The translations under genes and the position numbers were made by a program. A stretch of DNA of 44,327 bases from Geobacteraceae bacterium (GTDB lineage: Bacteria; Desulfobacterota; Desulfuromonadia; Geobacterales; Pseudopelobacteraceae): assembly GCA_025355325.1 (NCBI GenBank), contig JANXZX010000025.1:1-44327 (forward strand). Direction: 5' to 3'. This document shows, piece by piece, positions 26,568 through 35,495 of the stretch (its first letter is position 1; each line of letters starts with the position of its first letter). Below the pieces are notes generated by a model. That model was not told the origin of the DNA. It did no database searches and was given only the letters and a program-made list of their open reading frames with translations.

Positions 26568-27680
26568 ATGAAAATCTGCCTTATTGCACCTATTCCTCCG
26601 TTTAGAGGCGGCATTGCCAAGTATTGCCATTCGCTTGCACAGGAATTTGAAAAACGGCATGATCTGCTGCTGCTCAGTTACCGTAGGCAGTATCCGGCGC
26701 TGCTTTACGGGCGAAAGCCCCAGCGTGATGCCGGGTTTAATACTGAAAGCATAACTGCGGAGTTTCAGCGTGTATCGTACGATATTGACTCTATACGATT
26801 TACTTCGTGGCTGGAAACGGCCCGCCGGATAGACGCTTTTTCTCCCGACATTGTCATTCTCCCCTGGTGGGTTACATACTGGACGCCGCTTTACTGGTGG
26901 CTGATGCGTTACCTCAAACAACGGGGAATCAGGTGCCTGCTGCTTTGTATTAATGTGTATGATCATGAAGACTCGATTTTAAAGAAAACACTGACCCGTT
27001 TTGTTCTCAAACGCGCAGAGATGATGATCGTTCATTCAGAAGTGGAACGCGCAGAACTGGCTCAGATTAATCCTGCTGCCTGCATCAGAAAACACCTGCT
27101 GCCGATCTTTAGCTACGATGCCACAGTCAAGCCAAAGCGAGATGCATCATTGCAGTTGCTGTTTTTCGGATTTGTCAGACCCTACAAGGGACTTGATCTC
27201 CTTCTCCAGGCAGTATCCATCCTGAGTGAAATTGATATACAACTGAAAGTGGTCGGAGAGTTCTGGAATGGAAAAGAAGAGTATCTTGCTCTGATAAGTG
27301 AGCTGGGAATAGCCGGAAGGGTGGAGATTGTCGACCGCTACGTTAACGATGAAGAAATGGCTCGATATTTTGTATGGTCTGATCTGGTAGTGCTTCCGTA
27401 CCGGACTTCGATAACATCTGGAGTTATAGCTACATCATATGGATTCGGAAAACCGGTGCTGGCCACCGATGTTGGCGGTTTTAGCGAGGTAATAGCAGAC
27501 GGTTATACCGGCAAGCTCGTTCAGCCCGGCAACCCGCAGGCCATTGCCGATGGGATACAGTGGTTCTGCAACAACAGGCACATCAATTTTACGGAAAATA
27601 TTTCTTCACACGTGGAAAAGAAGATGTCCTGGATCTCGCTGGTGGATACGATTGAGGAGATAGCCGAGTGTGCCGGGTAA
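26568..27680 (+). CDS. Family 4 glycosyltransferase
   Basis: 370 residues from ATG 26568. The N-terminal Rossmann domain begins with CLIAPIPPFRGGIAKY, with the glycine loop typical of GT4. The second domain has LLFFGFVRPYKGLDLLL, then SDLVVLPYRTSITSGVIATSYGFGKPVLATDVGGFSEVI, the donor-binding region (the usual E-x7-E motif is less clear here). It uses an NDP-sugar in the cytoplasm to extend a lipid-linked glycan; the sugar is unknown. It is followed after 54 bases by TMTC-like paralogue 6 and then an SGNH hydrolase, on the same strand, which probably form one operon. Confidence 0.85.
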   Translation: MKICLIAPIPPFRGGIAKYCHSLAQEFEKRHDLLLLSYRRQYPALLYGRKPQRDAGFNTESITAEFQRVSYDIDSIRFTSWLETARRIDAFSPDIVILPWWVTYWTPLYWWLMRYLKQRGIRCLLLCINVYDHEDSILKKTLTRFVLKRAEMMIVHSEVERAELAQINPAACIRKHLLPIFSYDATVKPKRDASLQLLFFGFVRPYKGLDLLLQAVSILSEIDIQLKVVGEFWNGKEEYLALISELGIAGRVEIVDRYVNDEEMARYFVWSDLVVLPYRTSITSGVIATSYGFGKPVLATDVGGFSEVIADGYTGKLVQPGNPQAIADGIQWFCNNRHINFTENISSHVEKKMSWISLVDTIEEIAECAG

Positions 27681-27734
27681 TGGTGCAGTTCTTGTCGTAT
27701 TGTCTGTAAATGCCTGTTAATGCCTGGAGCGGTT

Positions 27735-29465
27735 ATGTTGGCTAAACGTTTTCAATATATCGTTGTAATGATGTTATGCCTTGTCACGACGGGGCTCTAT
27801 GCTCGGTCGGCATTTTTTCCCTTTTGTCTTCTGGATGATGTTGCGTATGTGACGAACAATGCTCATGTGATGCAAGGCCTGTCGCTAGACACAATTAAGT
27901 GGGCTTTTACTTCGGTACATTCAAATAACTGGATTCCCTTGACGTGGCTTTCTTTCGCTCTCGATGCACGTTTTTTCGGAACTGCTCCGATGGGCTACCA
28001 TATTGAGAATGTCATATTTCATGTCATAAATGTGTGGCTGCTGTTTTACCTGCTGGAACGCATGACCGCTTCTTTCTGGAGAAGTCTGCTGGTTGCCGCT
28101 CTGTTTGCCATTCATCCCTTGCGTGTCGAGTCCGTGGCATGGATAGCGGAACGGAAGGATGTCCTGAGCACCATGTTCTGGCTGCTGACTCTCATAAGCT
28201 ATGTTTTGTATGTGAAAAGCAAGAATGCTCTCATGTATGTCTTGTCGCTCGTTGCGTTTGCGTTGGGGTTATTGAGCAAGCAGATGTTGATAACAACGCC
28301 CGCCATTCTCCTGCTAATCGACTTCTGGCCTCTCAAACGGCTTGCCATACACTCAGCTCCAGCCGTGACTAATGAACACAGAGGCTTCTTTCCACTCGTA
28401 TCGATACAAAAACTCCTGGTGGAAAAAATCCCTTTTCTGCTGCTGGCAGCTACCGCAACTGTCTTTGCCTTATATGCCAACTATGTTTCCAAGGCCATGA
28501 AATCCACTGAATTGTTGCCCATGAGCGAAAGGGTTGTCAATTCTCTCTGGTATTTATTTGCGTATCTGTATAAAACGTTTATTCCCATTAATCTGTCAAT
28601 TGTATATCCCATTGCCAGAGAACCATACTGGAAAGCAGCGTGTGCAAGCATTCTGATTGGAACATTGCTTGTTATAGCGTTTAAATCGCTTCGTAACATG
28701 CCTTATCTGCCAGTCGGCCTCCTGTTTTATCTTGTTACGGTATTTCCGGTCATCGGATTGGTCCAGATTGGCACCGTTTCAATAGCGGACAGATTCGTTT
28801 ATATTCCTCTCATAGGCATCTTTATCATCATTAGCTGGGGCGCGGGAGACATCGTTGCCAGATGGCCCCCTCTACGAGCCACGGTATATGCAATTGTCGG
28901 AATCTTGCTTGTAGGCTGCATGGTCATGACCAGTGTACAATTATCCTACTGGAAGGACAATACGACGCTATTCCGTCATGCCCTGGATGTCACAGAGGAA
29001 AATCATGTGGCCCACGAAACTCTCGGGTTATCTTATGCCAACGAGGGGAAAGCGGAGCTGGCGCTGAATGAGTTTACCAAAGCGCGGAACATCGGCCCGG
29101 AGTGTCCTGTCCTTCACGCATACTTTGGCGATCTATTGGACAAGATGGGGCGACCTGAGATTGCGGTCGGGCATTATAAAATAGTAACTGAATTAAGCCC
29201 GAACAAGGCATCCAGCCATATGATGTACGCCCGTATACTGCAAAAACTGGGAAAATTTCGGGAGGCCATAGCGGAATATGAACTGGCTATCGCCATTGAG
29301 CCCGGTAATGCGTTACTTCATGACAGTCTTGGGCTGGTTTTTCTCCAGTTGGGGCGCTATGATGAGTCCATCAAACATTTTTCTCTGGCGCTGAATCTTG
29401 ATCCAACGCTCAGGCAGACAATCTCGAATTTGCAATTTGCCGAGAGTCTTAAAAACAGCAGGTAA
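27735..29465 (+). CDS. TMTC-like polytopic membrane protein with C-terminal TPRs (paralogue 6)
   Basis: 576 residues from ATG 27735, chosen because GGAG lies 5 bases upstream; an ATG at 27720 is the alternative. It groups with paralogue 4: SAFFPFCLLDDVAYVTNN, then LLVEKIPF and IADRFVYIPLIGIF. The Asp pair is kept (34-35). Two histidines that all other copies keep are changed: NWIPLTW has Ile67 instead of His, and HPLRVESVAW has Arg130 instead of His. Tyr of ADRY is Phe. Four TPRs and a cap follow. It may have altered activity or a different substrate. Upstream GT4 and downstream SGNH hydrolase suggest a three-gene unit. Confidence 0.82.
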   Translation: MLAKRFQYIVVMMLCLVTTGLYARSAFFPFCLLDDVAYVTNNAHVMQGLSLDTIKWAFTSVHSNNWIPLTWLSFALDARFFGTAPMGYHIENVIFHVINVWLLFYLLERMTASFWRSLLVAALFAIHPLRVESVAWIAERKDVLSTMFWLLTLISYVLYVKSKNALMYVLSLVAFALGLLSKQMLITTPAILLLIDFWPLKRLAIHSAPAVTNEHRGFFPLVSIQKLLVEKIPFLLLAATATVFALYANYVSKAMKSTELLPMSERVVNSLWYLFAYLYKTFIPINLSIVYPIAREPYWKAACASILIGTLLVIAFKSLRNMPYLPVGLLFYLVTVFPVIGLVQIGTVSIADRFVYIPLIGIFIIISWGAGDIVARWPPLRATVYAIVGILLVGCMVMTSVQLSYWKDNTTLFRHALDVTEENHVAHETLGLSYANEGKAELALNEFTKARNIGPECPVLHAYFGDLLDKMGRPEIAVGHYKIVTELSPNKASSHMMYARILQKLGKFREAIAEYELAIAIEPGNALLHDSLGLVFLQLGRYDESIKHFSLALNLDPTLRQTISNLQFAESLKNSR

Positions 29466-29496
29466 ATTTCCAGCCATTACGATAGGGAAGCATGAC

Positions 29497-30639
29497 ATGG
29501 TAAAACGTCTCTGCCAGAACCTCGTTCTTATTATAGTCTCGACCGCTCTGTTTCTCTCCATCGGGGAAGGGCTCGCGCGTTTGCGTTACACACCTGAACT
29601 TGAGGATAAAACCGGACTTTTCGAGTACGACCACGACAAAATATATACGCTCAGAAAAAACATTACGAACGGTCATTTTGTCGGAAAAAAAGTTACCACC
29701 AATTCTCTCGGATATCGAGACCGTGAATTTTCAATTACGAAGCCACCTCATGGATTTCGTGTTCTCGCCATAGGTGATTCGGTTACCTTTGGACATGGAG
29801 TACTGGCCGAAGAAGCCTGGCCTAAAGTGCTGGAACGACGGCTGGCGGCGCACTTCCCGAATCGGACAGTAGATGTCATCAATACAGCTGTGCCCGGCAA
29901 CTCTCCTTTTCAGGAGTATTATGATTTGAAACGGGCGCTGATTCTGCATCCGGACGCGGTCATTATCCAATTTGTTCTCAATGACCTCATTGAACCCTAC
30001 AAAGTATTTCGTCGTTTTGGTGGTAAAGGCACGGATTATCACGGGGTGGATGACATCCCCTGGTGGGACCACGAGCTGTCGCAGTACAGTGCTCTCTTTC
30101 TTTTTCTTAAGGATATGCTGAATCGGGCACGACTGGGGGCTGTCAGTGTGGAGGTTCTGCGCGTCAAGGCGCTGCAGCGGGAGGCCGAGCTGTCAATGAA
30201 CGCCGGTGCTGATCCGCCGAAGGAACCGCGGATTGAGGAGGCCTGGCGGGAGTGTCTTGCCTGGATCCATAAGGAGGTGGATCTTTGCAAGGATAATGGA
30301 ATCCCGGTTATTCTGATGGTATCTCCGGTGGAACTGCAGTTCCGGGACGGTATGAGAACCTATGCCCAGCAACGCCTTGCCGAATTTGCCCGGGAAAACG
30401 GTATTGCGTATCTCGATCTGTTGCCGTTGCTGCGGGAGCGGATGGCGCTGGACATAGCCTTGTTTCATGGTGCCGGAGCCGAACTACCCACGCCTACAGT
30501 CGCGGCACGCTACCCGCAGGAGTGGATAGCAAGCTGGAATCGCTACTACCTCGACTATGACCATTATACGCCGCTGGGGCACGATTTCGTCGCCGAAATG
30601 CTTTTTGCACCGACCGCAAAAATTGCGACCGGGCGGTGA
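29497..30639 (+). CDS. Membrane-anchored SGNH/GDSL-type hydrolase
   Basis: 380 residues from ATG 29497; an earlier in-frame start at 29398 would overlap the TMTC-like gene. Residues about 6-25 are a signal anchor, placing the rest in the periplasm. The SGNH blocks are visible: AIGDSVTFGHG (Ser of GDS near residue 95), AVPGNSP (block II glycine), VLNDLIE (block III Asn near 162) and DYDHYTPLGHD (Asp353 and His356). These enzymes are esterases or O-acetyl/acyl-transferases; in glycan loci they often modify sugars with acyl groups. Thirty-one bases after the TMTC-like gene, it may act on the same product (inference). Confidence 0.85.
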   Translation: MVKRLCQNLVLIIVSTALFLSIGEGLARLRYTPELEDKTGLFEYDHDKIYTLRKNITNGHFVGKKVTTNSLGYRDREFSITKPPHGFRVLAIGDSVTFGHGVLAEEAWPKVLERRLAAHFPNRTVDVINTAVPGNSPFQEYYDLKRALILHPDAVIIQFVLNDLIEPYKVFRRFGGKGTDYHGVDDIPWWDHELSQYSALFLFLKDMLNRARLGAVSVEVLRVKALQREAELSMNAGADPPKEPRIEEAWRECLAWIHKEVDLCKDNGIPVILMVSPVELQFRDGMRTYAQQRLAEFARENGIAYLDLLPLLRERMALDIALFHGAGAELPTPTVAARYPQEWIASWNRYYLDYDHYTPLGHDFVAEMLFAPTAKIATGR

Positions 30640-30651
30640 TTGTTGTTTTTT
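30608..30651 (+). terminator. Possible terminator overlapping the end of the SGNH hydrolase gene
   Basis: CACCG (30608-30612) pairs with CGGTG (30634-30638), and inside that CGCAA (30615-30619) pairs with TTGCG (30623-30627). A T-rich tract ATTGTTGTTTTTT follows at 30639-30651. The stem overlaps the last codons, and the next gene is convergent, so a terminator is expected here. Confidence 0.4.
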
Positions 30652-30695
30652 AGGAAATGTGGTATGTTGAACGGGTCGATTGAGTCTGGTAGGTT

Positions 30696-31472
30696 CTATT
30701 CTGATAAATAGGATTTATAAATTTTGCGGGCAGGAGTCCGCAGGTAGTAAAAGAGTAAACAAAACTCAAGGCCACTTAAAAAGTAGTCCTTCAATTTCAC
30801 CTTTGAACACTCTACATCAATCCACTCTTCAAGCGGAAATTCAACCCATCTGGAGCTTGTCTCCGTTGGTGTCGTGTTAGTAACAATGGAGAATCGGGCG
30901 AACATTTCTACATCAAAAATCCACTTTACTTTAAACTGCTTCTTGAAGACATGTTTTAAAGCCTCAGTGTTTCTGAATATCTTAGCTCCGCATTGGGTGT
31001 CATAAACGCATATGTTAAGCATCAAGGATGCACAAGTTGCGAACACTCTTCCCAAATAATGTCTTGACGCTCTTCGCACAACTTTCCTGCCGAGAAGGCG
31101 CACTCTTGAACCAATTACAATGTCAACTTCAGGTGTATCCAGTATGCGGACAAAATCCCATATTGCTTCAAGTGACGTTGCTAGATCGGCATCCCAATAA
31201 CCTATGTTATCGAATGATCCTTCGATTGCATTCAGCATTCCACAACGTATCGCCTCAGCTTTACCCGAATTCTTCTCAAGGCTAATAACTTCAATTTGGC
31301 TCGGATTTTTCTCTTTCAGAGATGTGATGATTTCTAATGTCGTATCGGTACTGCCATCATTTACAAAAAGAAAAGATAGATTTTTATCTTTTTCCAAAGT
31401 ACGCAGGAATACCAATGGTTTGAGTCTTGTTGACTCGTTATAACATGGAACAATTATTCTCGTTTTTCGCAT
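30696..31472 (-). CDS. Family 2 glycosyltransferase (dolichyl-phosphate-glucose synthase-like)
   Basis: 258 residues from ATG 31472, preferred because GGATGG precedes it; ATG 31481 adds three residues. Either start overlaps the upstream methyltransferase gene, implying translational coupling. Blocks: IIVPCYNESTRL, LFVNDGSTDTTLE, SGKAEAIRCGM, GYWDADLATSLEAI (DxD), VIGSRVRLLGRKVVRR and YDTQCGAKIFR. The GRKVVRR and DTQCG features are typical of Alg5-like polyprenyl-phosphate glucosyl or similar transferases. No membrane domain is evident. Gene composition is A+T-rich, like the next two genes upstream. It probably makes another polyprenyl-P-sugar donor for the GT-C proteins; the sugar is inferred only. 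Confidence 0.85.
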   Translation of the reverse strand: MRKTRIIVPCYNESTRLKPLVFLRTLEKDKNLSFLFVNDGSTDTTLEIITSLKEKNPSQIEVISLEKNSGKAEAIRCGMLNAIEGSFDNIGYWDADLATSLEAIWDFVRILDTPEVDIVIGSRVRLLGRKVVRRASRHYLGRVFATCASLMLNICVYDTQCGAKIFRNTEALKHVFKKQFKVKWIFDVEMFARFSIVTNTTPTETSSRWVEFPLEEWIDVECSKVKLKDYFLSGLEFCLLFYYLRTPARKIYKSYLSE

Positions 31473-32191
31473 AGAATCCATCCGGAAAGCCCAGGTATTT
31501 TAATTCCAAAGCGACTTGCTGAAATTAATATGCTGTTGTCAAAATTTAAGCTTCTCTCGATGAAGCTTGAAATAATTTTTCCCCGATTCCATTTTCCAAC
31601 TCCATCCGATTGATTGTCTGTATTTAGAAGTTTGTAAAGTAACAGCTTTGGCAGTAGGAGGCTAAAAAAAAGGTAACCGGAAGAAAGTACATTTAGATTA
31701 CAGGCAGCAGCTAACTTTTCCAGCTCTTTGAGATTATAGCGTCTGTAATGTCCGAGAAAAGAATCATGTCGGCTATAGATGAACTGAAAAGCAGGGGCAG
31801 TTATTATGACCTTTCCTTTCTTCTCGGCGTACGTCTCAACAAGATTGGAAAGGAACTTTTGATCATATTCTGTGTGCTCAATCACATCAAGGAGCAGGAT
31901 TAGATCAAAAATGCCTTCTGAAGGCATTTCCCTCTGATATTTTATTGCACTGGAGCGGTTGTTAAGCTTGCTTATCAGTTCATCAGTAAAGTTTATATCT
32001 ACGGCAGTTATGTCTTTATGTTTAAGGTGATGAAATAGACTGTTAGATATAAATCCATCGCCGCATCCCACATCAAGAACCTTAATTCTTTCAATGAGAA
32101 CCGTATGCAAGATTCTCTTCAGAGCCTTCAGACGGGAAATCTCCCAGGGATGGCGGTTAACCCTTGTGTTTGAAAGTTCCTTGAGGTCCAT
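31454..32191 (-). CDS. Class I SAM-dependent methyltransferase
   Basis: 245 residues from ATG 32191 with AGGA 6 bases upstream. Motif I is VLDVGCGDGFI, followed by AVDINF and FDLILLLDVIEHTEYD, then GKVIITAPAF, typical of the Methyltransf_11 family near glycan genes. The segment RHDSFLGHYRRYN is often seen in methyltransferases paired with DPM1/Alg5-like GT2 genes. Its 3' end overlaps the GT2 gene start by about 19 bases or more. It starts 27 bases after the stop of the membrane protein gene upstream, so all three minus-strand genes probably form one transcript. Substrate unknown. Confidence 0.82.
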   Translation of the reverse strand: MDLKELSNTRVNRHPWEISRLKALKRILHTVLIERIKVLDVGCGDGFISNSLFHHLKHKDITAVDINFTDELISKLNNRSSAIKYQREMPSEGIFDLILLLDVIEHTEYDQKFLSNLVETYAEKKGKVIITAPAFQFIYSRHDSFLGHYRRYNLKELEKLAAACNLNVLSSGYLFFSLLLPKLLLYKLLNTDNQSDGVGKWNRGKIISSFIERSLNFDNSILISASRFGIKIPGLSGWILCEKRE

Positions 32192-32217
32192 TAACGTCCT
32201 GTGGTGAGGTAATTATA

Positions 32218-33741
32218 CTACTTGTTTTGAAGGACTGCCGATGCACTGTTGTTTACGATATCCGTATGATAAGACTCATAAACAGCATCTGGTACTACCT
32301 GTACTTTTCTTTGCGCAGAAATGATTCCAATTCTACGAAGCATAGGAACCGCGTGCGCCTCCACTTGTCCTGGTGAAAAGGCAATGTTGGTGACAGGGAT
32401 TTGTAGAGTTACATTCATTGGAAGATTTGTATTCTCTCGGGTAAGCGTAGAAAATATTTTTTTTTGCTTTTCTCTTGCTTCATATCCATCAAAAACGAAA
32501 TATGATAAAGAATTTGTAGCCAGTGTGCACATAAGTAAAGGAGCCATCCAGATAAGCTTATTTACTCTCCAAAAACATATTATTACTGCTATGAACCATA
32601 GAACCATTGTCCATGTTGCTGGTAAAGCAGTGTCAGTGCCTAAATTATAACCATAAAAACGATAACTGACTCTAGGAATTCCTATGATAAAAATGAAAAT
32701 CAAATTGCCAAAGACAAGCCATGGAAACATTTTTACTAAGATAACTAATTGAGAAGATAAATCCCCTTTTTTATATTCTATAGATAAAACAGTAAATATG
32801 AGTATGCAAGCTGTACAGAAATACCATGTAATTTTAGAGGTAATAATAAATTCAAAATAAGCACTGACATACTTAAATAGATTTAAATTTGATAAAACTG
32901 ATCCGCCTCGGTCAGTTGTCGATTCAGCAATAACTCCGACAATGCATACACCGATTATAATAAATAGCGATAATGATTTGGAACTTTTTAGCATGCAGTT
33001 GATTGTGTAGGAGATTTTTCTTTGTTCTTTGCACTCTCTTGCCAAATAATAAGTCATAGACAATAATGCGGTCAAAGCAAACGTTCCTAGCCATATCATT
33101 GTAGCCGTAGAGGAAAACGCTGCGGCAATAATAAAGATATAAAAAAGGGAGCGCCACTTCCCATTACAATACCAATCATCCCAATTGCCGGAAAAAATGT
33201 ATCGCCAGAAAGGGAATAATGCGAAAAGGGCTATAGTCATTGTACCAACGTAATTGGTCATAACTGCTTGATGGCCAAACCGCAAAGTTAAAGAAAGAGG
33301 AACACTTAACGGTAATACCGGCAGAGACATTGTTAACAGCAAGAGCATTATGGCGCTGACAAGATAACGCGCTGAAAGTAGTGGAGCAGTAGTTGAAACA
33401 TAAGCAGCGGAAATTAATACAAACAACATGAAAACAGTCCCGGTCATAACTCCTTGGGAAACATAAAGAGCGTTGACTGGGTCGTTTTTCAGTTCACGGT
33501 ATAGTACACCAACTGTATTAAACGGAACATTGGATAATATAGTTCCAAAAATTCGAGAATGGAAAGGTTGCAATTCGGATATAAGTCCTTGAGGAAACGC
33601 TACGGTTTGAGAAACTCCAGATGCTTCGGCACTCGTGTCAGAATTAACTAACTGTAGATACCCGTCAGCAAACCAAACTGAAAAAATAAGCAATGCAACA
33701 CCAATAAATATATTTTTACGCATCGAATTTGATATTTGCAT
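32218..33741 (-). CDS. Unknown polytopic membrane protein
   Basis: 507 residues from ATG 33741, chosen because AAAGGAGG lies 4 bases upstream; an in-frame GTG at 33762 has no ribosome site. About eleven hydrophobic helices are spread along the chain, with a first extracytoplasmic loop containing ELQPFHSRIFG. No strong family motif is recognised; topology resembles GT-C or polymerase-like membrane proteins of surface glycan loci. Composition is clearly A+T-rich relative to neighbours on both sides, as for the two following genes, consistent with a horizontally acquired cassette. Polymerase, flippase or transferase are all possible; I cannot choose. Confidence 0.7.
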   Translation of the reverse strand: MQISNSMRKNIFIGVALLIFSVWFADGYLQLVNSDTSAEASGVSQTVAFPQGLISELQPFHSRIFGTILSNVPFNTVGVLYRELKNDPVNALYVSQGVMTGTVFMLFVLISAAYVSTTAPLLSARYLVSAIMLLLLTMSLPVLPLSVPLSLTLRFGHQAVMTNYVGTMTIALFALFPFWRYIFSGNWDDWYCNGKWRSLFYIFIIAAAFSSTATMIWLGTFALTALLSMTYYLARECKEQRKISYTINCMLKSSKSLSLFIIIGVCIVGVIAESTTDRGGSVLSNLNLFKYVSAYFEFIITSKITWYFCTACILIFTVLSIEYKKGDLSSQLVILVKMFPWLVFGNLIFIFIIGIPRVSYRFYGYNLGTDTALPATWTMVLWFIAVIICFWRVNKLIWMAPLLMCTLATNSLSYFVFDGYEAREKQKKIFSTLTRENTNLPMNVTLQIPVTNIAFSPGQVEAHAVPMLRRIGIISAQRKVQVVPDAVYESYHTDIVNNSASAVLQNK

Positions 33742-33894
33742 GGAACCTCCTTTAAGTCGCACATAGTAGCATGGGGGTCAAATAAATGGAGGGCGGATGA
33801 GAAATTCGTCTTCCAGCATCAAGATTTTAATATCTATTATCACCTTTGCACTGTTTTTAAAAGATACACAAGCATATCAAGTGTAAATCTTTAT

Positions 33895-35451
33895 TTAGTT
33901 ATGGTTTGTTTGATAAATTCCGATTGTTGGCCCGGTCGTAGACGTCCCATCGCCTTTAAATTCTTTTATTAGCCTGTTATGTGCAAAAAAATCGTTATAA
34001 GCCATGGCATCGGTGGGGTATTTAGCCGGTTCATCCAGAAACCGTGAGTAGTCAGAACTGCTGGTAATCACAAAGTCAAGGTACGGGAGCATAGCCTTTT
34101 TTCGTGCTACTCCGACGTACCCCAACGCAACCACAGAATGCTTTTTTGAGTATTTCTCCAATGGAGGGGTGTAGTGCTCCCTGCCGACGGTGGTGCCGGC
34201 AGGGATGTTGTCTTTGCACCAGACAAGAGAAACCCAGCGGGTATCCGGCAGACCGTTTTCCCGCATGATGTTCACATCACTGATAACCTGTCCTGAAATG
34301 CTTGCGATAAGCAACAGTGCACCGCAGACCAAAGCGGTCAGTTCAGGCTTTGACGCTTTCATTCGGTTGGATATTCCGTTTCCACAACATGAAGATGTGG
34401 TGGTGAGAGCATAACCGCTGAACAGGGACAAAAACGGTATTAGCGTGACGACATTACGTGGGAAATATACCGTGTACATCCCGAGAAACAGGAGAATTGA
34501 GAGGGGGCAGGCGAGCAGAAGCAACACTTTGGAACGGCTTTGCCAAAACACAAGAGGTATGCCGACCAGAGCCAGGATTGACGGGATGATGCCATATCCC
34601 TCGGTAAAGAGGTGCTTGCAATAGTTGCCAAGGCTTATCCCAAAGAAGGACTCAGCCCCCGGGTGGCCGAAGCTGTATTCCTTTTTCTGGTAGGCCAGCG
34701 CATTGAGAAACGACTTGTAATCAAGGAGCGCATAGGGAGTGGTCAGCAGAAACGCGACCGGGAAAAGCGCGGCAGAGATAATTATGTTCTTGTTGAAAAA
34801 GCTTCCATTGTGGCGGTCTTGGCAGACATGGGCAATAATGATGGGAAAAAATGCCGGGAATGCCGTGTATTTACAGCCTGTAGCAAGACCGGCGCATATC
34901 CCGCCAGCGATGTAAAATGACGTTTTTGGCCCCTCGGTGTAGATCAGTACGGCCACCAGGCATGCAAGGGTGCTCCAGAAAGCCATGCTTGTGTCTACGG
35001 TTACATAGTAGGAGTTGTTGACGTGCAACGATGACACTGCGATGAAGCAGGCAGCGGCAATCCCGCTCCATGGGCCGAATAATCGCCTTCCGATGTCGTA
35101 GACAACGTAGATTGTGGCGGTTGAGAAGAATACGTTCATGGCCCTGCCAAACAGATAGAAATGAATCTCCGGTATTGCATCTGTCGGGATTCCAAGGATG
35201 ATGCTTTCAAACAGGCTTACAGTCTTATAGAGGAGAGCGTTGAGATATATGTTGAACGAAGGGTACAGAAAGTTATGCGGGTTCAGATCCCCGGTTGAGA
35301 TGATGTTGAGTGCAGACTGGGCAATGACCGGTTCATCTGGATGCAATTGCAGCGGATAGCCGAACCAGATACTTTTCAGGCGCAGCACAAAAGCGGCCAT
35401 GAGAATGGCAGACAGAATATATGGGATGGCTTTTCCGTTGATCCTCGACAT
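33895..35451 (-). CDS. GT39/PMT_2-type GT-C glycosyltransferase
   Basis: 518 residues from ATG 35451 with AGGAAG about 8 bases upstream. After the first helix the extracytoplasmic loop has LHPDEPVIAQSA (HPDE at 37-40), the acidic motif of ArnT/PMT_2-like enzymes, followed by NPHNFLYPSFNIYLNALLY and many helices; a GLATGCKYTAFPAFFPII segment is also typical. A soluble C-terminal part of about 100 residues follows. The enzyme probably uses a polyprenyl-phosphate sugar at the periplasmic face. Its gap to the downstream A+T-rich gene (about 150 bases) suggests a boundary between transcripts or cassettes. Acceptor unknown. Confidence 0.8.
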   Translation of the reverse strand: MSRINGKAIPYILSAILMAAFVLRLKSIWFGYPLQLHPDEPVIAQSALNIISTGDLNPHNFLYPSFNIYLNALLYKTVSLFESIILGIPTDAIPEIHFYLFGRAMNVFFSTATIYVVYDIGRRLFGPWSGIAAACFIAVSSLHVNNSYYVTVDTSMAFWSTLACLVAVLIYTEGPKTSFYIAGGICAGLATGCKYTAFPAFFPIIIAHVCQDRHNGSFFNKNIIISAALFPVAFLLTTPYALLDYKSFLNALAYQKKEYSFGHPGAESFFGISLGNYCKHLFTEGYGIIPSILALVGIPLVFWQSRSKVLLLLACPLSILLFLGMYTVYFPRNVVTLIPFLSLFSGYALTTTSSCCGNGISNRMKASKPELTALVCGALLLIASISGQVISDVNIMRENGLPDTRWVSLVWCKDNIPAGTTVGREHYTPPLEKYSKKHSVVALGYVGVARKKAMLPYLDFVITSSSDYSRFLDEPAKYPTDAMAYNDFFAHNRLIKEFKGDGTSTTGPTIGIYQTNHN

Positions 35452-35495
35452 TATGTTCTTCCTAACAGAAGTCTTTCCAAAGCGGTGCCATACTA

